Source of the DNA: Paenarthrobacter nitroguajacolicus
GTDB taxonomy: Bacteria; Actinomycetota; Actinomycetes; Actinomycetales; Micrococcaceae
NCBI RefSeq assembly: GCF_007786235.1
Contig: NZ_VNFK01000018.1
Span: 41,346 to 105,345 of the forward strand
Direction of reading: 5' to 3'
Length of the DNA stretch: 64,000 bases
Every line of letters begins with the position of its first letter. Position 1 is the stretch's first letter. A program made the translations under genes and the position numbers. Below, piece by piece: positions 15,990 through 24,714 of the stretch. The notes under the pieces are model-generated. The model was not told the origin of the DNA and did no database searches. It saw only the letters and a list, made by a program, of their open reading frames with translations.

Positions 15990-17662
15990 GCGGGCAGGTT
16001 CGGGTTTCCGCGCTGGTCGGCAGGACCTTGGCGAAGCTCGGTGTCGGACACGTTTTCGGGGTGGTGGGCTCCGGAAACTTCGATGTCACCGGAACGCTCA
16101 TGGCCGAAGGCATCCCGTTCACGGCCACCCGGCATGAGGGCGGCGCGGCGACCATGGCCGACGCGTACACCCGGATGTCAGGCAAGGTCGGGGTGGTCAC
16201 CACCCACCAGGGCTGTGGGTTAAGCAATGCCATCACCGGGATCGGTGAGGCAGCGAAGAGCCGCACACCCATGATCGTGCTCACCGCCGACACCCAGGCC
16301 GCGGCGATACGGTCCAACTTCAAGATCGACCAAGACGCCCTGGCCCGCAGCGTAGGAGCGGTGGCTGAACGGATCCACTCCCCCGCCACAGCCGTCGCGG
16401 ACACCGTCAGGGCCTTCCGGACTGCCGTGAACGAGCGCCGCACCGTGGTTCTAAGCCTGCCGTTGGACGTCCAAAGTGGAGCCGCCACCGACGAGGTGAG
16501 TGCCGTCGTCGTGCCTCAACCGCTCAAGGTGCGCCCGGACGCTGGCGCCGTGGAGCAACTGGCCGCATTGATAGCGAAAGCTGAACGTCCGGTGTTCGTT
16601 GCCGGACGCGGAGGGCGCGGCGCCCGGGACGAAATCCTGGCACTGGCACAGCATGCCGGCGCGCTGGTGGCAACCTCGGCAGTGGCAAGCGGGCTGTTCA
16701 ACGGCGACTCCCACAACCTCGGTATCTCCGGAGGATTTTCCTCGCCTGTTACGGCGGAGTTCATCAGCGGCGCCGACCTGATAGTGGGGTGGGGCTGCGC
16801 GCTGAACATGTGGACCATGCGGCACGGGCGGCTGATTTCCGCCGGCACCAAAGTAGTGCAGATCGACGTCGAAGACGCCGCCCTGGGTGCCAACCGGCCC
16901 ATCACGCTGGGTGTGCTGGGAGACTCAGCGCTCACCGCTGGGGATGCTTTGGCGGCGCTGCGCTCGATGCAGCCAGAGCCTGCGGAGAAGTACCGCACCG
17001 AGGCCAACGCCCTGACCATCAAGCAGGGTTCACGGTGGCGGGATGTGGAGACCGAAGACCTGTCCACCGCCACAGCCATCGACCCACGCGTCCTCACCCG
17101 CGAACTCGACACTCTGCTCCCTGCCGAGCGGATCGTCGCGGTCGATTCGGGCAACTTCATGGGCTACCCCAGCCAGTACCTTGCCGTTCCGGACGAGTTC
17201 GGATTCTGCTTCACCCAAGCATTCCAAGCCATCGGGCTGGGCCTGTACACGGCCATCGGAGCCGCCCTGGCCCAACCACACCGCCTGCCGGTACTGGGCG
17301 CCGGCGACGGTGGATTCCTCATGGGCATCAGCGAGCTGGAGACCGCGGCGAGACTGAAACTGCCCCTGGTCTGCATCGTCTATAACGACGCCGCCTACGG
17401 CGCGGAAGTCCACCACTTCGCTTCGGAGCACACAGAAGCAGAGCTGTCCAGCGTTGTGTTCCCCGACACCGACATCGCCGCCATCGCCCGCGGATTCGGC
17501 GCCGAAGGCATCACCGTGCGGACCGTGGCCGACCTCGATGCTGTTCGCCCATGGATCGCCGCTTACGAAGCCGGCACGCAGGACCGGCCGCTGGTCATCG
17601 ACGCCAAGATCGCCTCCGACGGCGGCTCATGGTGGCTGGCTGAAGCTTTTCAGGGCCACTAA
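15986..17662 (+). CDS. Thiamine-diphosphate-dependent 2-oxo-acid decarboxylase-like enzyme, probable isatinate-converting
   Basis: ATG 15986 overlaps the cyclase stop; the frame further upstream is read-through of that gene. The 558-residue product has the three-domain ThDP layout: N-terminal pyrimidine-binding domain with the catalytic Glu in RHEGGAATMADAYTR, a central domain, and a C-terminal PP domain with GDGGFLMGISELETAARLKL ending in a metal-binding Asn (VYNDAAYG). This fits the acetolactate synthase/benzoylformate decarboxylase superfamily. Isatinate (2-aminobenzoylformate) from the preceding enzyme is an ideal substrate. Simple decarboxylation would give 2-aminobenzaldehyde, so reaching anthranilate needs an oxidation step. 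No anthranilate-processing genes lie in the window. Confidence 0.88.
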   Translation: MSGQVRVSALVGRTLAKLGVGHVFGVVGSGNFDVTGTLMAEGIPFTATRHEGGAATMADAYTRMSGKVGVVTTHQGCGLSNAITGIGEAAKSRTPMIVLTADTQAAAIRSNFKIDQDALARSVGAVAERIHSPATAVADTVRAFRTAVNERRTVVLSLPLDVQSGAATDEVSAVVVPQPLKVRPDAGAVEQLAALIAKAERPVFVAGRGGRGARDEILALAQHAGALVATSAVASGLFNGDSHNLGISGGFSSPVTAEFISGADLIVGWGCALNMWTMRHGRLISAGTKVVQIDVEDAALGANRPITLGVLGDSALTAGDALAALRSMQPEPAEKYRTEANALTIKQGSRWRDVETEDLSTATAIDPRVLTRELDTLLPAERIVAVDSGNFMGYPSQYLAVPDEFGFCFTQAFQAIGLGLYTAIGAALAQPHRLPVLGAGDGGFLMGISELETAARLKLPLVCIVYNDAAYGAEVHHFASEHTEAELSSVVFPDTDIAAIARGFGAEGITVRTVADLDAVRPWIAAYEAGTQDRPLVIDAKIASDGGSWWLAEAFQGH

Positions 17663-17677
17663 GGGGAAAGCGCGGCG

Positions 17678-18709
17678 CTACGTGGGTGGCGCCGTGCTCC
17701 CCCGGACCACCAGCTCCGTGGCGACCTCCAGGGCCGTAGAGGAACCCACCGCCTGCTGCTCGATCTGCTCCGTCAACATGCCTACGGCCATCGACGCCAG
17801 CTGCGCCAGCGGCTGGCGGACAGTGGTCAGCGGCGGAGACGTAAGTGCCGCCTGGGCGATGTCATCGAATCCCACCACGCTCAGGTCTACAGGAATCTTC
17901 AATGAGCGCTGAGCCGACGCGTTCATAACGCCCAACGCCTGCAGATCACTACCCGTGAAGATTGCCGTGGGACGCTCCGGCAAGTCCAGAAGCTCTCCGC
18001 CGAGCCGAAGCCCGGACTCGATACTGAAGTCGCCATCGCGCACGAATTCGGGAAGAACCGGCAGTCCTGCTTCGTGAAGGGCAGCTGCGTAGGCGGCGTA
18101 ACGGGCGCGCCCGTGTCCCGGGCTGTGAACGCGGCCAGTGATGATGCCAATGCGCTGATGCCCCAGTTCCAACAGATGGGACACCGCCCGCAAGGCCCCG
18201 GAAAACGACGCCGGGCTGACGCTGGGAATCTGAAGACCCTCGGACCCCTCGGGATCGATGGCCACCGCAGGAATGTTCAGCGTCCGCGCCTGACGGACCA
18301 GTTGGGAGCCTTGCCGGGGGGCCAGGAGCATCACGCCATCAAGACGGTTCGTGGAGGGCTCACGCAACCTCTGCCAATTCTCGGCAGTGGCGTTTTCGGC
18401 CCGCGTATAGGCGACGGTGTAACCCAGGCGCGCCGCCGCCGCTTCCACTCCCTCCATGGTTTCCAAGACCCACGGCGAATCGAAGTTGTTGACCACCAAT
18501 TGCAGCAATCCGGGCTCGGTAGGCGGGTTCCGCTTGGTGTAGTCGAGCTCCTCCAGCACCTGCTGAACACGGGCTCGCGTTGCCTCGGAGACGTGGGAAC
18601 GGCCGTTCAAGACCTTGGAAACGGTGGGCACTGAAACGCCCGCAGCGGCAGCCACGTCTGCGATCTTGGGGCGCGGAGTGGCGGTCAATGGAACGGTCCT
18701 TGAACTCAT
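17678..18709 (-). CDS. LacI family transcriptional regulator of the pectin/hemicellulose cluster
   Basis: The 343-residue protein has a LacI headpiece at residues 14-60 (PKIADVAAAAGVSVPTVSKV, LNGRSHVSEATRARV), a periplasmic-binding-like sugar domain, and the dimerisation/ligand block SVVGFDDIAQAALTSPPLTTV. Its start overlaps the stop of the GH43 gene (ATGA), placing it last in an operon DUF6807-GH43-lacI. It ends 15 bp from the convergent ThDP gene. The two 13-bp palindromes with the core AGAAAGTTTCT in the divergent control region (21226 and 21378) are candidate binding sites, which would let it repress both the hydrolase operon and the ABC importer until an oligosaccharide appears. Confidence 0.92.
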   Translation of the reverse strand: MSSRTVPLTATPRPKIADVAAAAGVSVPTVSKVLNGRSHVSEATRARVQQVLEELDYTKRNPPTEPGLLQLVVNNFDSPWVLETMEGVEAAAARLGYTVAYTRAENATAENWQRLREPSTNRLDGVMLLAPRQGSQLVRQARTLNIPAVAIDPEGSEGLQIPSVSPASFSGALRAVSHLLELGHQRIGIITGRVHSPGHGRARYAAYAAALHEAGLPVLPEFVRDGDFSIESGLRLGGELLDLPERPTAIFTGSDLQALGVMNASAQRSLKIPVDLSVVGFDDIAQAALTSPPLTTVRQPLAQLASMAVGMLTEQIEQQAVGSSTALEVATELVVRGSTAPPT

Positions 18710-20295
18710 GAAGAAACGGGAGTGGCAATGCGCGGGACCGTTGCCCGGCGGACCGGCGCAGTTTCCACCCGCACGGGTCCAACGATAACATTGCCGCGTT
18801 CGCTCGAACCCAAGGGCGACGCAGCGAAAATCCCCAGCTCAGCGCCGATCCACCGGCCCTCCACAACGTCGAAATCCCAGATGGGAATCTGCCACGGATC
18901 CGCGGGACCAACACGCCATGCGAAGGTGGCCCGTGGGGTCTCGTCTGTTCGGATCTGGAGCTCAATGCGCGGCCCCGGAAGGGGAACAGCCCGCGCTACC
19001 GGCTGCTCGTGCGGACCTTCACTGCCAACACCGCTACCCAGCACGTAGCCGTCCTGGGTGCGCACGATCCCCAGCCAGGCGTATCGCTGGCCAAGAATCA
19101 CGACGCCGGCCCTGGTACCTGCGGGCACGTCGTCCAGTTCCAGTGTGGTGGTGAAGGTGGACGGTTCACCGGGCAGAATCTGGCCCAGGACGTTGGGCAA
19201 CTCGCGAAGGTTGATGGGATCGTTGGCTTGCGGACGAAGCAGCAGGTGGCCTCCTCCACAGGTGGACAACCACTCGTCGCGGGGGTTGGCCTGCCAGTGC
19301 CACTGCGGGCCGAGGCCGGGGGAAGTGAAGTTGTCGCTGGCGGGCGGACCAACATCAACGGGCGACGTACCGCGGGGATAAGGGTGGCTCAAGACGGGGG
19401 TCCCCGGTCCGCCGTCGTCCGCTGGTTTGCCCATCCAGGGCCAGCCGTCTTCCCTCCAACCCATGGGTTGGAGGTGGACGACGCGACCATAGGGCCCGCG
19501 ATCCTGGAAATGCAGGAACCAGTCTTCGCCTTCGGGAGTAGTGACCCAAGCGCCTTGATGTGGACCGTTCACCGGCGAATCCCCTTGTTCCAGGACGCGC
19601 CTTTCCTCGTAGGGTCCGAACGGAGACCGAGAGCGGAAGACCGACTGCCATCCGGTGGCGACGCCGCCCGCTGGCGCGAAAATCCAATACCAGCCGTCGC
19701 GTTTATAGAATTTGGGCCCCTCCAAGGTTGTGAAGCCTGGCAGCTCTTCGCCGTTGATGATGTGGGTTCCGTGATCCAGGAGCCGCGACGCATCGGGACT
19801 CATCCGGTGCACGGTGAGCCGGTTCTTGACGCCGATCCTGCTCTTGGCCCAGCCGTGGACCAGGAACGCCGTACCGTCCTCGTCCCACAAGGGGCAAGGG
19901 TCTATGAGGCCGCGACCGGCATAGAGAAGGTGCGGGCTGCTCCACGGACCTTCTGCCTTCTCCGCACTGAGAACGAAGATCCCGTGGTCCGGGTCCGGAT
20001 AGAAGATCCAAAATTTGCCGTCGTGGTGGCGCAGCGCCGGCGCCCACACTCCGCTTCCATGCCGCACCAATGAATAGTGCCCTGATTGCGGGAGTTCCTG
20101 CAGCGCATGGCCGGCATGTTCCCAGTCAACGAGGTTCTGCGACTTCAATACCGGGAGGCCGGGAACCCTGTTGAAGCTCGAGGCGATGAGGTAGTAGGTG
20201 CCGTCGACCTGGACCGCATCGGGATCCGGCCAATCGCCGTTGAGGATGGGGTTGATGTAGACGGGGATGCGGTGTCGATTTCCCATGGTTGTCAT
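18706..20295 (-). CDS. Glycoside hydrolase family 43 (beta-xylosidase/arabinofuranosidase type) with C-terminal beta-sandwich
   Basis: ATG 20295 is chosen because it overlaps the upstream stop (ATGA) and has AGGA five bases before; the longer frame upstream is an artefact. The 529-residue product begins with NPILNGDWPDPDAVQVDGTY, whose Asp is the GH43 catalytic base. LIDPCPLWDEDG supplies the pKa-modulating Asp, and TTLEGPKFYKRDGWYWI the catalytic Glu acid. Residues from about 330 form the concanavalin-like GH43 C-terminal domain (DNFTSPGLGPQWHWQANP). No signal peptide is seen, so it probably acts inside the cell on imported xylo- or arabino-oligosaccharides. It is co-transcribed with the DUF6807 gene and lacI. 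Confidence 0.9.
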   Translation of the reverse strand: MTTMGNRHRIPVYINPILNGDWPDPDAVQVDGTYYLIASSFNRVPGLPVLKSQNLVDWEHAGHALQELPQSGHYSLVRHGSGVWAPALRHHDGKFWIFYPDPDHGIFVLSAEKAEGPWSSPHLLYAGRGLIDPCPLWDEDGTAFLVHGWAKSRIGVKNRLTVHRMSPDASRLLDHGTHIINGEELPGFTTLEGPKFYKRDGWYWIFAPAGGVATGWQSVFRSRSPFGPYEERRVLEQGDSPVNGPHQGAWVTTPEGEDWFLHFQDRGPYGRVVHLQPMGWREDGWPWMGKPADDGGPGTPVLSHPYPRGTSPVDVGPPASDNFTSPGLGPQWHWQANPRDEWLSTCGGGHLLLRPQANDPINLRELPNVLGQILPGEPSTFTTTLELDDVPAGTRAGVVILGQRYAWLGIVRTQDGYVLGSGVGSEGPHEQPVARAVPLPGPRIELQIRTDETPRATFAWRVGPADPWQIPIWDFDVVEGRWIGAELGIFAASPLGSSERGNVIVGPVRVETAPVRRATVPRIATPVSS

Positions 20296-21152
20296 GATGT
20301 CCTGTCGGGAGAGCTGCTGAAGTGGTGAAGAAGGAGTTCCTCGACGTGCTGCCTGCTGGTTATGTGGCCGTCGTGGACCACTGCGTGCAGGCTGAGCTTG
20401 AGGGGATTGTTCCGGTCCGCCGTGGCCGGCTTGTCCCATGCGGCGGCAGGTCCTGCGCCCAGGTAGCCTTCCGTACGGACGAACCACGGCCGCAGTTCGA
20501 TGGTGTCCTGAGCGAGGATGACGGTGACCCGTTTACCCTTTTGCCGGGTCCCGACCATGAGCCAAGGGGACCTGGAACCATGGGCTGCATCCGTCCCGGC
20601 GCCTTCTGAACACAAGAGACTCACGGGTGCATCGCCAGACGGAAAGCGCCAGAAAATGCCTCCGTAGCCTGCCCCCACGCGCCCTTTGACAGCCGACGAC
20701 GACACGGCCAACCGCTCCACGCCACCGGCCGGGCGGAGCACTGAATCAAAGGAAAGGCTCCAGCTGTGGTCGGCTGGATGGTTTAGGTACGTGTAGCTCC
20801 GTTGCTCGGAAGCCAACTGGTGCCCGTTCCTGTCCAACCACGTCACCGTTCCTTCTCCCCGCCCTTCCCGGTCGCGCCATTCCGAAAGCACCTGGCGGCC
20901 GTGATTGGGAAGGACTGCCGGGCCACTCTCGGTGAACGTGGACCCGCCCCAGAAGTTGGTTCCATTCAGGTCCGAGAAAGCAAGCGACAGCCCGAGGTGA
21001 TGTGGGTGGTCGGCTGGACCGGCCTCCGTGAGGGGCACTCCGGCCAGGCTTCGAATGGGGTGAAGATATGGCCTGGGAGCCAGTGCCGCCACCAGATCGC
21101 TTCCGGCGTTCACTTGCAGCACGGCTGCACCGCGGAGTTGGAAACCTCCCAT
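20292..21152 (-). CDS. DUF6807 (PmoA-like) family protein
   Basis: The start at 21152 is supported by GAGGAGG just upstream; 45 further codons are open but lie in the control region. The 286-residue product contains PRPYLHPIRSLAGVPLTEAG, then DHPHHLGLSLAFSDLNGTNFW and GRQVLSEWRDREG, a pattern of the PmoA-like DUF6807 family. These beta-sandwich proteins occur beside sugar oxidoreductases and glycosidases in Actinobacteria and Bacteroidetes, but their activity is not established. As first gene of the operon with GH43 and lacI it presumably takes part in sugar or oligosaccharide handling. The conserved His-rich segment suggests a metal or sugar site. Confidence 0.82.
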   Translation of the reverse strand: MGGFQLRGAAVLQVNAGSDLVAALAPRPYLHPIRSLAGVPLTEAGPADHPHHLGLSLAFSDLNGTNFWGGSTFTESGPAVLPNHGRQVLSEWRDREGRGEGTVTWLDRNGHQLASEQRSYTYLNHPADHSWSLSFDSVLRPAGGVERLAVSSSAVKGRVGAGYGGIFWRFPSGDAPVSLLCSEGAGTDAAHGSRSPWLMVGTRQKGKRVTVILAQDTIELRPWFVRTEGYLGAGPAAAWDKPATADRNNPLKLSLHAVVHDGHITSRQHVEELLLHHFSSSPDRTS

Positions 21153-21225
21153 TCGACCTCCTCGTGATGGGTTCTGTTGCGTGGGGTTCAGCATAAACAT
21201 GACGGAAAGAAATCGGCAAGTCTTG

Positions 21226-21238
21226 AAGAAAGTTTCTT
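21226..21238. promoter_or_regulatory. Putative LacI-type operator 1
   Basis: AAGAAAGTTTCTT is a perfect 13-bp palindrome in the 299-bp divergent region between the DUF6807 and ABC-importer genes. It shares the core AGAAAGTTTCT with the site at 21378. It lies 74 bp upstream of the DUF6807 start. Confidence 0.6.
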
Positions 21239-21270
21239 GAAGATATTTCGCACATGTGGGTCCGAATGTG

Positions 21271-21300
21271 TTGACAGTCACAGTCATTCGTTGCTAGAAA
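21271..21300 (+). promoter_or_regulatory. Possible promoter of the ABC importer operon
   Basis: TTGACA at 21271-21276 is followed after 18 bp by TAGAAA (21295-21300). The -35 is perfect and the -10 is weak. It lies between the two palindromic operator candidates and points toward the binding-protein gene. Confidence 0.45.
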
Positions 21301-21377
21301 TCGTTTACTCGATGTTTTTCAGCTCTCGCACAGCCACCCTCGGGGGCCTCATGCCTCCAATGCTTCCTATTTCCACT

Positions 21378-21390
21378 CAGAAAGTTTCTG
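21378..21390. promoter_or_regulatory. Putative LacI-type operator 2
   Basis: CAGAAAGTTTCTG is a perfect 13-bp palindrome sharing 11 central bases with the site at 21226. It lies 62 bp before the binding-protein start, downstream of the possible promoter, as expected for a repressor roadblock. Confidence 0.6.
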
Positions 21391-21451
21391 CCTGAATCCG
21401 CCGTGGACCTTTATCTGGTCCATGGCCCAGGCATCAGAAAGGCGTCATTCA

Positions 21452-22762
21452 ATGAAGAAGACAACAACCACTCACATCCCGCGCAGGACTGTCCTGGGTG
21501 CCGCTGTAGTCGCAGCGGGGCTGGCCCTTAGCGCCTGCGGAGGAGGTGGCACAACCCCCTCCGGGAGCAGCGGCTCCGTTGAACTGAACTTCGTCTTCTG
21601 GGGCGATGCCAACCGGGCCAAGATGACTGAAGCAGCGCTGCGGATCTTCGAGAAGAAGAACCCGGGTATCACCGTGAAGACCGAATACCAGGACAGCGGC
21701 CCCTACGCGGACAAACTTGCCACCCGCTTCGCCGGCGGCAACCCTCCGGACGTCCTGGCCATGGCCAACCGCAGCCTCTTGGAGTACGCGCAACGCGGCA
21801 CCCTGGCCGATCTGAAGTCCTTTTCAGAGCTGAACCTGGACAAAGTCCCGGAATCTACCCTGAGCCGGGGTGAGGTTGACGGCAAGCTGTACGGCCTCGC
21901 CACCGGAGTAACCACTATCGGCATGGTGGTGAACAAGACCATCACGGACCAGGCCGGCGTCACCATCCCGGATGACAAGACCTGGAGCTGGGACGACTAC
22001 GCCAAGTTCGCCACCGAAGTTACCCAGAAAACCGGAGGCAAGGTCTACGGCGCCGGTTACGACGTCGCCACGGAAACCGGCCCCATCCTGCTGGCCCGCC
22101 AACGAGGCGAAGATTTCTACACCAAGGACAACAAGCTCGGCGTCAGCGAAAAGACCATCGAGGACTGGTTCCAGTACAGCGTGGATCTTCGAAAGTCCGG
22201 CGGATACCCTCCAGCCGGCTTCTTCGAGCAAATCGGGGGATCCCCGGCACAGTCCTATCTGGCAAAGGGAACGGTTGCTTCCCAAATCATCCCCATCAAC
22301 AACTTCCGCGGCTACAACGAGGCTGTGGAGGGAGAAGTCGTCCTGCTGCGCATTCCAGGCGAAACCACCGGCGAGCGCCGCGGCTACTCCGCGGATCCCA
22401 CCATGCTGTGGTCCATCGCCGCGAAGTCAAAGCATCCCAAGGAAGCCGCCAAGTTGGTGGACTTCCTGACGAACGATGCTGACGGTGCTGCAGAAGTCCT
22501 CACGCAACGCGGGGTCCCGATCAACCCGGAGGTAGCCGCCGCCATTACGCCCAAGCTGAGCGCTGACGACAAGACGTTCGTGGACATGATGGCCGCCATC
22601 CAGGAAGACGATCTGCCACCTGCCTACGTGTATCCGAAGGGCGCAAGCGTCGTAGCGGACACCCTCAAGCAGCTCACTACTGAAGTGGAGTTCGGCCGCG
22701 TGAGTCCTGCCGATGCAGCGAAGACCTTCATGGAGAAGAGCAATGCAGCAATCAACAAATAG
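21452..22762 (+). CDS. ABC transporter sugar-binding lipoprotein (extracellular solute-binding family 1)
   Basis: ATG 21452 starts a 436-residue protein with a signal sequence: basic n-region with RRT, hydrophobic VLGAAVVAAGLALS and lipobox LSAC with Cys near residue 29, so it is lipid-anchored outside the membrane. The arginine pair RRTVLGAAVVAAG could also be read as a Tat-type signal. The mature part is a type 1 extracellular solute-binding protein (LNFVFWGDANRAKMTEAALR, then PDVLAMANRSLLEYA). Two permease genes follow but no ATPase gene, so the importer probably uses a shared MsiK-like ATPase from elsewhere. Context points to an oligosaccharide from pectin, arabinan or xylan. Confidence 0.92.
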   Translation: MKKTTTTHIPRRTVLGAAVVAAGLALSACGGGGTTPSGSSGSVELNFVFWGDANRAKMTEAALRIFEKKNPGITVKTEYQDSGPYADKLATRFAGGNPPDVLAMANRSLLEYAQRGTLADLKSFSELNLDKVPESTLSRGEVDGKLYGLATGVTTIGMVVNKTITDQAGVTIPDDKTWSWDDYAKFATEVTQKTGGKVYGAGYDVATETGPILLARQRGEDFYTKDNKLGVSEKTIEDWFQYSVDLRKSGGYPPAGFFEQIGGSPAQSYLAKGTVASQIIPINNFRGYNEAVEGEVVLLRIPGETTGERRGYSADPTMLWSIAAKSKHPKEAAKLVDFLTNDADGAAEVLTQRGVPINPEVAAAITPKLSADDKTFVDMMAAIQEDDLPPAYVYPKGASVVADTLKQLTTEVEFGRVSPADAAKTFMEKSNAAINK

Positions 22763-22795
22763 GCCCGGAACTATTCGCGAGGGAGTCGTGTCGCT

Positions 22796-23746
22796 ATGTC
22801 GGTTCTGACCAAACAACCACCCGGCGCCGCACCGGCGGCGGCCGCAGCGGGCGGCAAGCCGCGCATCCGCCCTTCCCGGCGCAAGAAGCAACGCTCAGGG
22901 TACCTCTTCCTGCTTCCCTGGTTTCTGGGGATGTTGTTTACCGTCATCCCGTTCTTTGCCTCGCTGTACCTCGCCTTTACGGACTACAACCTCTTCACCG
23001 AGCCGAACTTTGTGGGGCTGGCGAACTTCCAGGCGATGTTCGAGGATCCCAGGCTTCTCCAGTCGCTGAAGGTCACGTTCATCTACACCTTCGTGTCGGT
23101 GCCCATTTCCCTCGCTGTTGCCCTGCTGGTTGCTTTGGTGCTGAACCGGGGACTGCAGGGTCTTTCGATCTACCGCTCCGTTTACTACCTGCCGTCCCTC
23201 CTGGGCGGGAGCGTCGCAATCGTGATGCTGTGGCGCTACATCTTCGGCAATGATGGCATCGTCAACGGGTTCCTGGGATTGTTCGGAATCCAGGGTCCGG
23301 CGTGGGTGACCGACCCCCAGTTCTCGCTGAGCACCCTCATTGTGCTGAACGTATGGACCTTCGGTTCCCCCATGGTGATCTTCCTTGCAGGCCTCCGGCA
23401 GGTCCCGGGGATGTACTACGAAGCTGCCTCGATTGATGGTGCATCAAGGTGGCGGCAATTCCGCAGCATCACCCTGCCCCTGATCAGCCCCATCATCTTC
23501 TTCAACCTCATCATGCAGCTCATTGGTTCCTTCCAGACCTTCACCCAGGGCTATGTGATGAGTGGAGGGACGGGTGGTCCGGCGGATTCCACGCTGTTCT
23601 ACAACCTGTACCTGTACCAGAAGGGCTTCACCGAGTTCGAGATGGGGTATGCCTCGGCCATGGCCTGGCTGCTGTTGATGATCATCGCGATTTTCACCGC
23701 CATCAATTTCATCGCATCCAAGTTCTGGGTCTTCTACGACAATTAA
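22796..23746 (+). CDS. ABC sugar transporter permease (MalF/UgpA type)
   Basis: The 316-residue protein has six predicted membrane helices and a basic cytoplasmic N-terminus of about 35 residues (RRKKQRSGYLFLLPWFLGML). The EAA loop that docks the ATPase reads YYEAASIDGASRWRQFRSIT. An opening such as LPWFLGMLFTVIPFFASLYL is typical of MalF-like CUT1 permeases. It lies 33 bp after the binding-protein gene and 9 bp before the second permease. Confidence 0.93.
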   Translation: MSVLTKQPPGAAPAAAAAGGKPRIRPSRRKKQRSGYLFLLPWFLGMLFTVIPFFASLYLAFTDYNLFTEPNFVGLANFQAMFEDPRLLQSLKVTFIYTFVSVPISLAVALLVALVLNRGLQGLSIYRSVYYLPSLLGGSVAIVMLWRYIFGNDGIVNGFLGLFGIQGPAWVTDPQFSLSTLIVLNVWTFGSPMVIFLAGLRQVPGMYYEAASIDGASRWRQFRSITLPLISPIIFFNLIMQLIGSFQTFTQGYVMSGGTGGPADSTLFYNLYLYQKGFTEFEMGYASAMAWLLLMIIAIFTAINFIASKFWVFYDN

Positions 23747-23755
23747 GGCAACTCC

Positions 23756-24652
23756 ATGGCACTCCTTGATCTACCTCTCAAGCGCAAGCTGGCCAAACAA
23801 GAACAACCGGAAGACGCCCTGACGGGAACGCCGGTCTCCCGCTTTTCACGGCACCTGATTCTCTGCCTGGTGGGGCTGGTAATGCTCTATCCGCTCCTGT
23901 GGCTGGTTTCCAGTTCCATGAAGCCCAGCAACGACATCTTCCGGCAGCTGGGGCTGTGGCCGGAAAACTGGGACTTCTCCAACTATGCGCAGGGCTGGAC
24001 CGCTCTGGACCAGCCGTTCCATGTGTACCTGATCAACTCGATGATCGTCGTGATCTTCTCCATCATCGGCAACATCTTCTCCTGCGCGCTGGCCGCCTAC
24101 GCTTTCGCCCGGATGGAGTTCACCGGCCGGAAACTGTTCTTCGCACTCATGCTGGGAACACTGATGCTCCCGGGCCACGTACTCCTGGTCCCGCAGTACA
24201 TCATCTTCTCCCAGTTGGGATGGCTGGATACCTACCTGCCCCTCATCGTTCCCAATTTCATGGCCACCAACGCATTCTTCATCTTCCTGATGGTCCAGTT
24301 CATGAAGTCGTTGCCCAAGGAACTGGACGATGCCGCCCAAATCGACGGCTGCGGCCCGTTCCGGACGTTCATTCGCGTGATTCTCCCCCTATGCGTTCCA
24401 GCCATGGCCACCACTGCAATCTTTACGTTCATTTCCACGTGGAACGAGTTCTTCGGCCCGTTGCTCTACATCCAAAACCAGGACCTTTACACAGTTCCCC
24501 TGGCGCTCCGCGCCTTCATGGACTCGGAAGGCCAAAGCATGTGGGGCCCCATGTTCGCCATGTCAGTGGTGTCCATCGCGCCGATCATCGGCTTCTTCAT
24601 TGCAGGGCAGAAGTACCTCATCAACGGCATTGCCACCACCGGACTGAAATAG
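23756..24652 (+). CDS. ABC sugar transporter permease (MalG/UgpE type)
   Basis: The 298-residue partner permease has six helices. Its first external loop (SSSMKPSNDIFRQLGLWPEN) is typical of MalG-type CUT1 permeases, and the EAA motif reads ELDDAAQIDGCGPFRTFIRV. It ends with GQKYLINGIATTGLK, the common C-terminus of this family. With the preceding permease it forms the membrane channel for the binding protein at 21452. The pectate lyase-esterase gene begins 62 bp later, so extracellular depolymerase and importer may share a transcript. Confidence 0.93.
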   Translation: MALLDLPLKRKLAKQEQPEDALTGTPVSRFSRHLILCLVGLVMLYPLLWLVSSSMKPSNDIFRQLGLWPENWDFSNYAQGWTALDQPFHVYLINSMIVVIFSIIGNIFSCALAAYAFARMEFTGRKLFFALMLGTLMLPGHVLLVPQYIIFSQLGWLDTYLPLIVPNFMATNAFFIFLMVQFMKSLPKELDDAAQIDGCGPFRTFIRVILPLCVPAMATTAIFTFISTWNEFFGPLLYIQNQDLYTVPLALRAFMDSEGQSMWGPMFAMSVVSIAPIIGFFIAGQKYLINGIATTGLK

Positions 24653-24714
24653 CTCCACCAACCAAGCAGACCCAAGCCTTACCCACCCAATAGGACAAGA
24701 CAAAGGAGTTTTGC

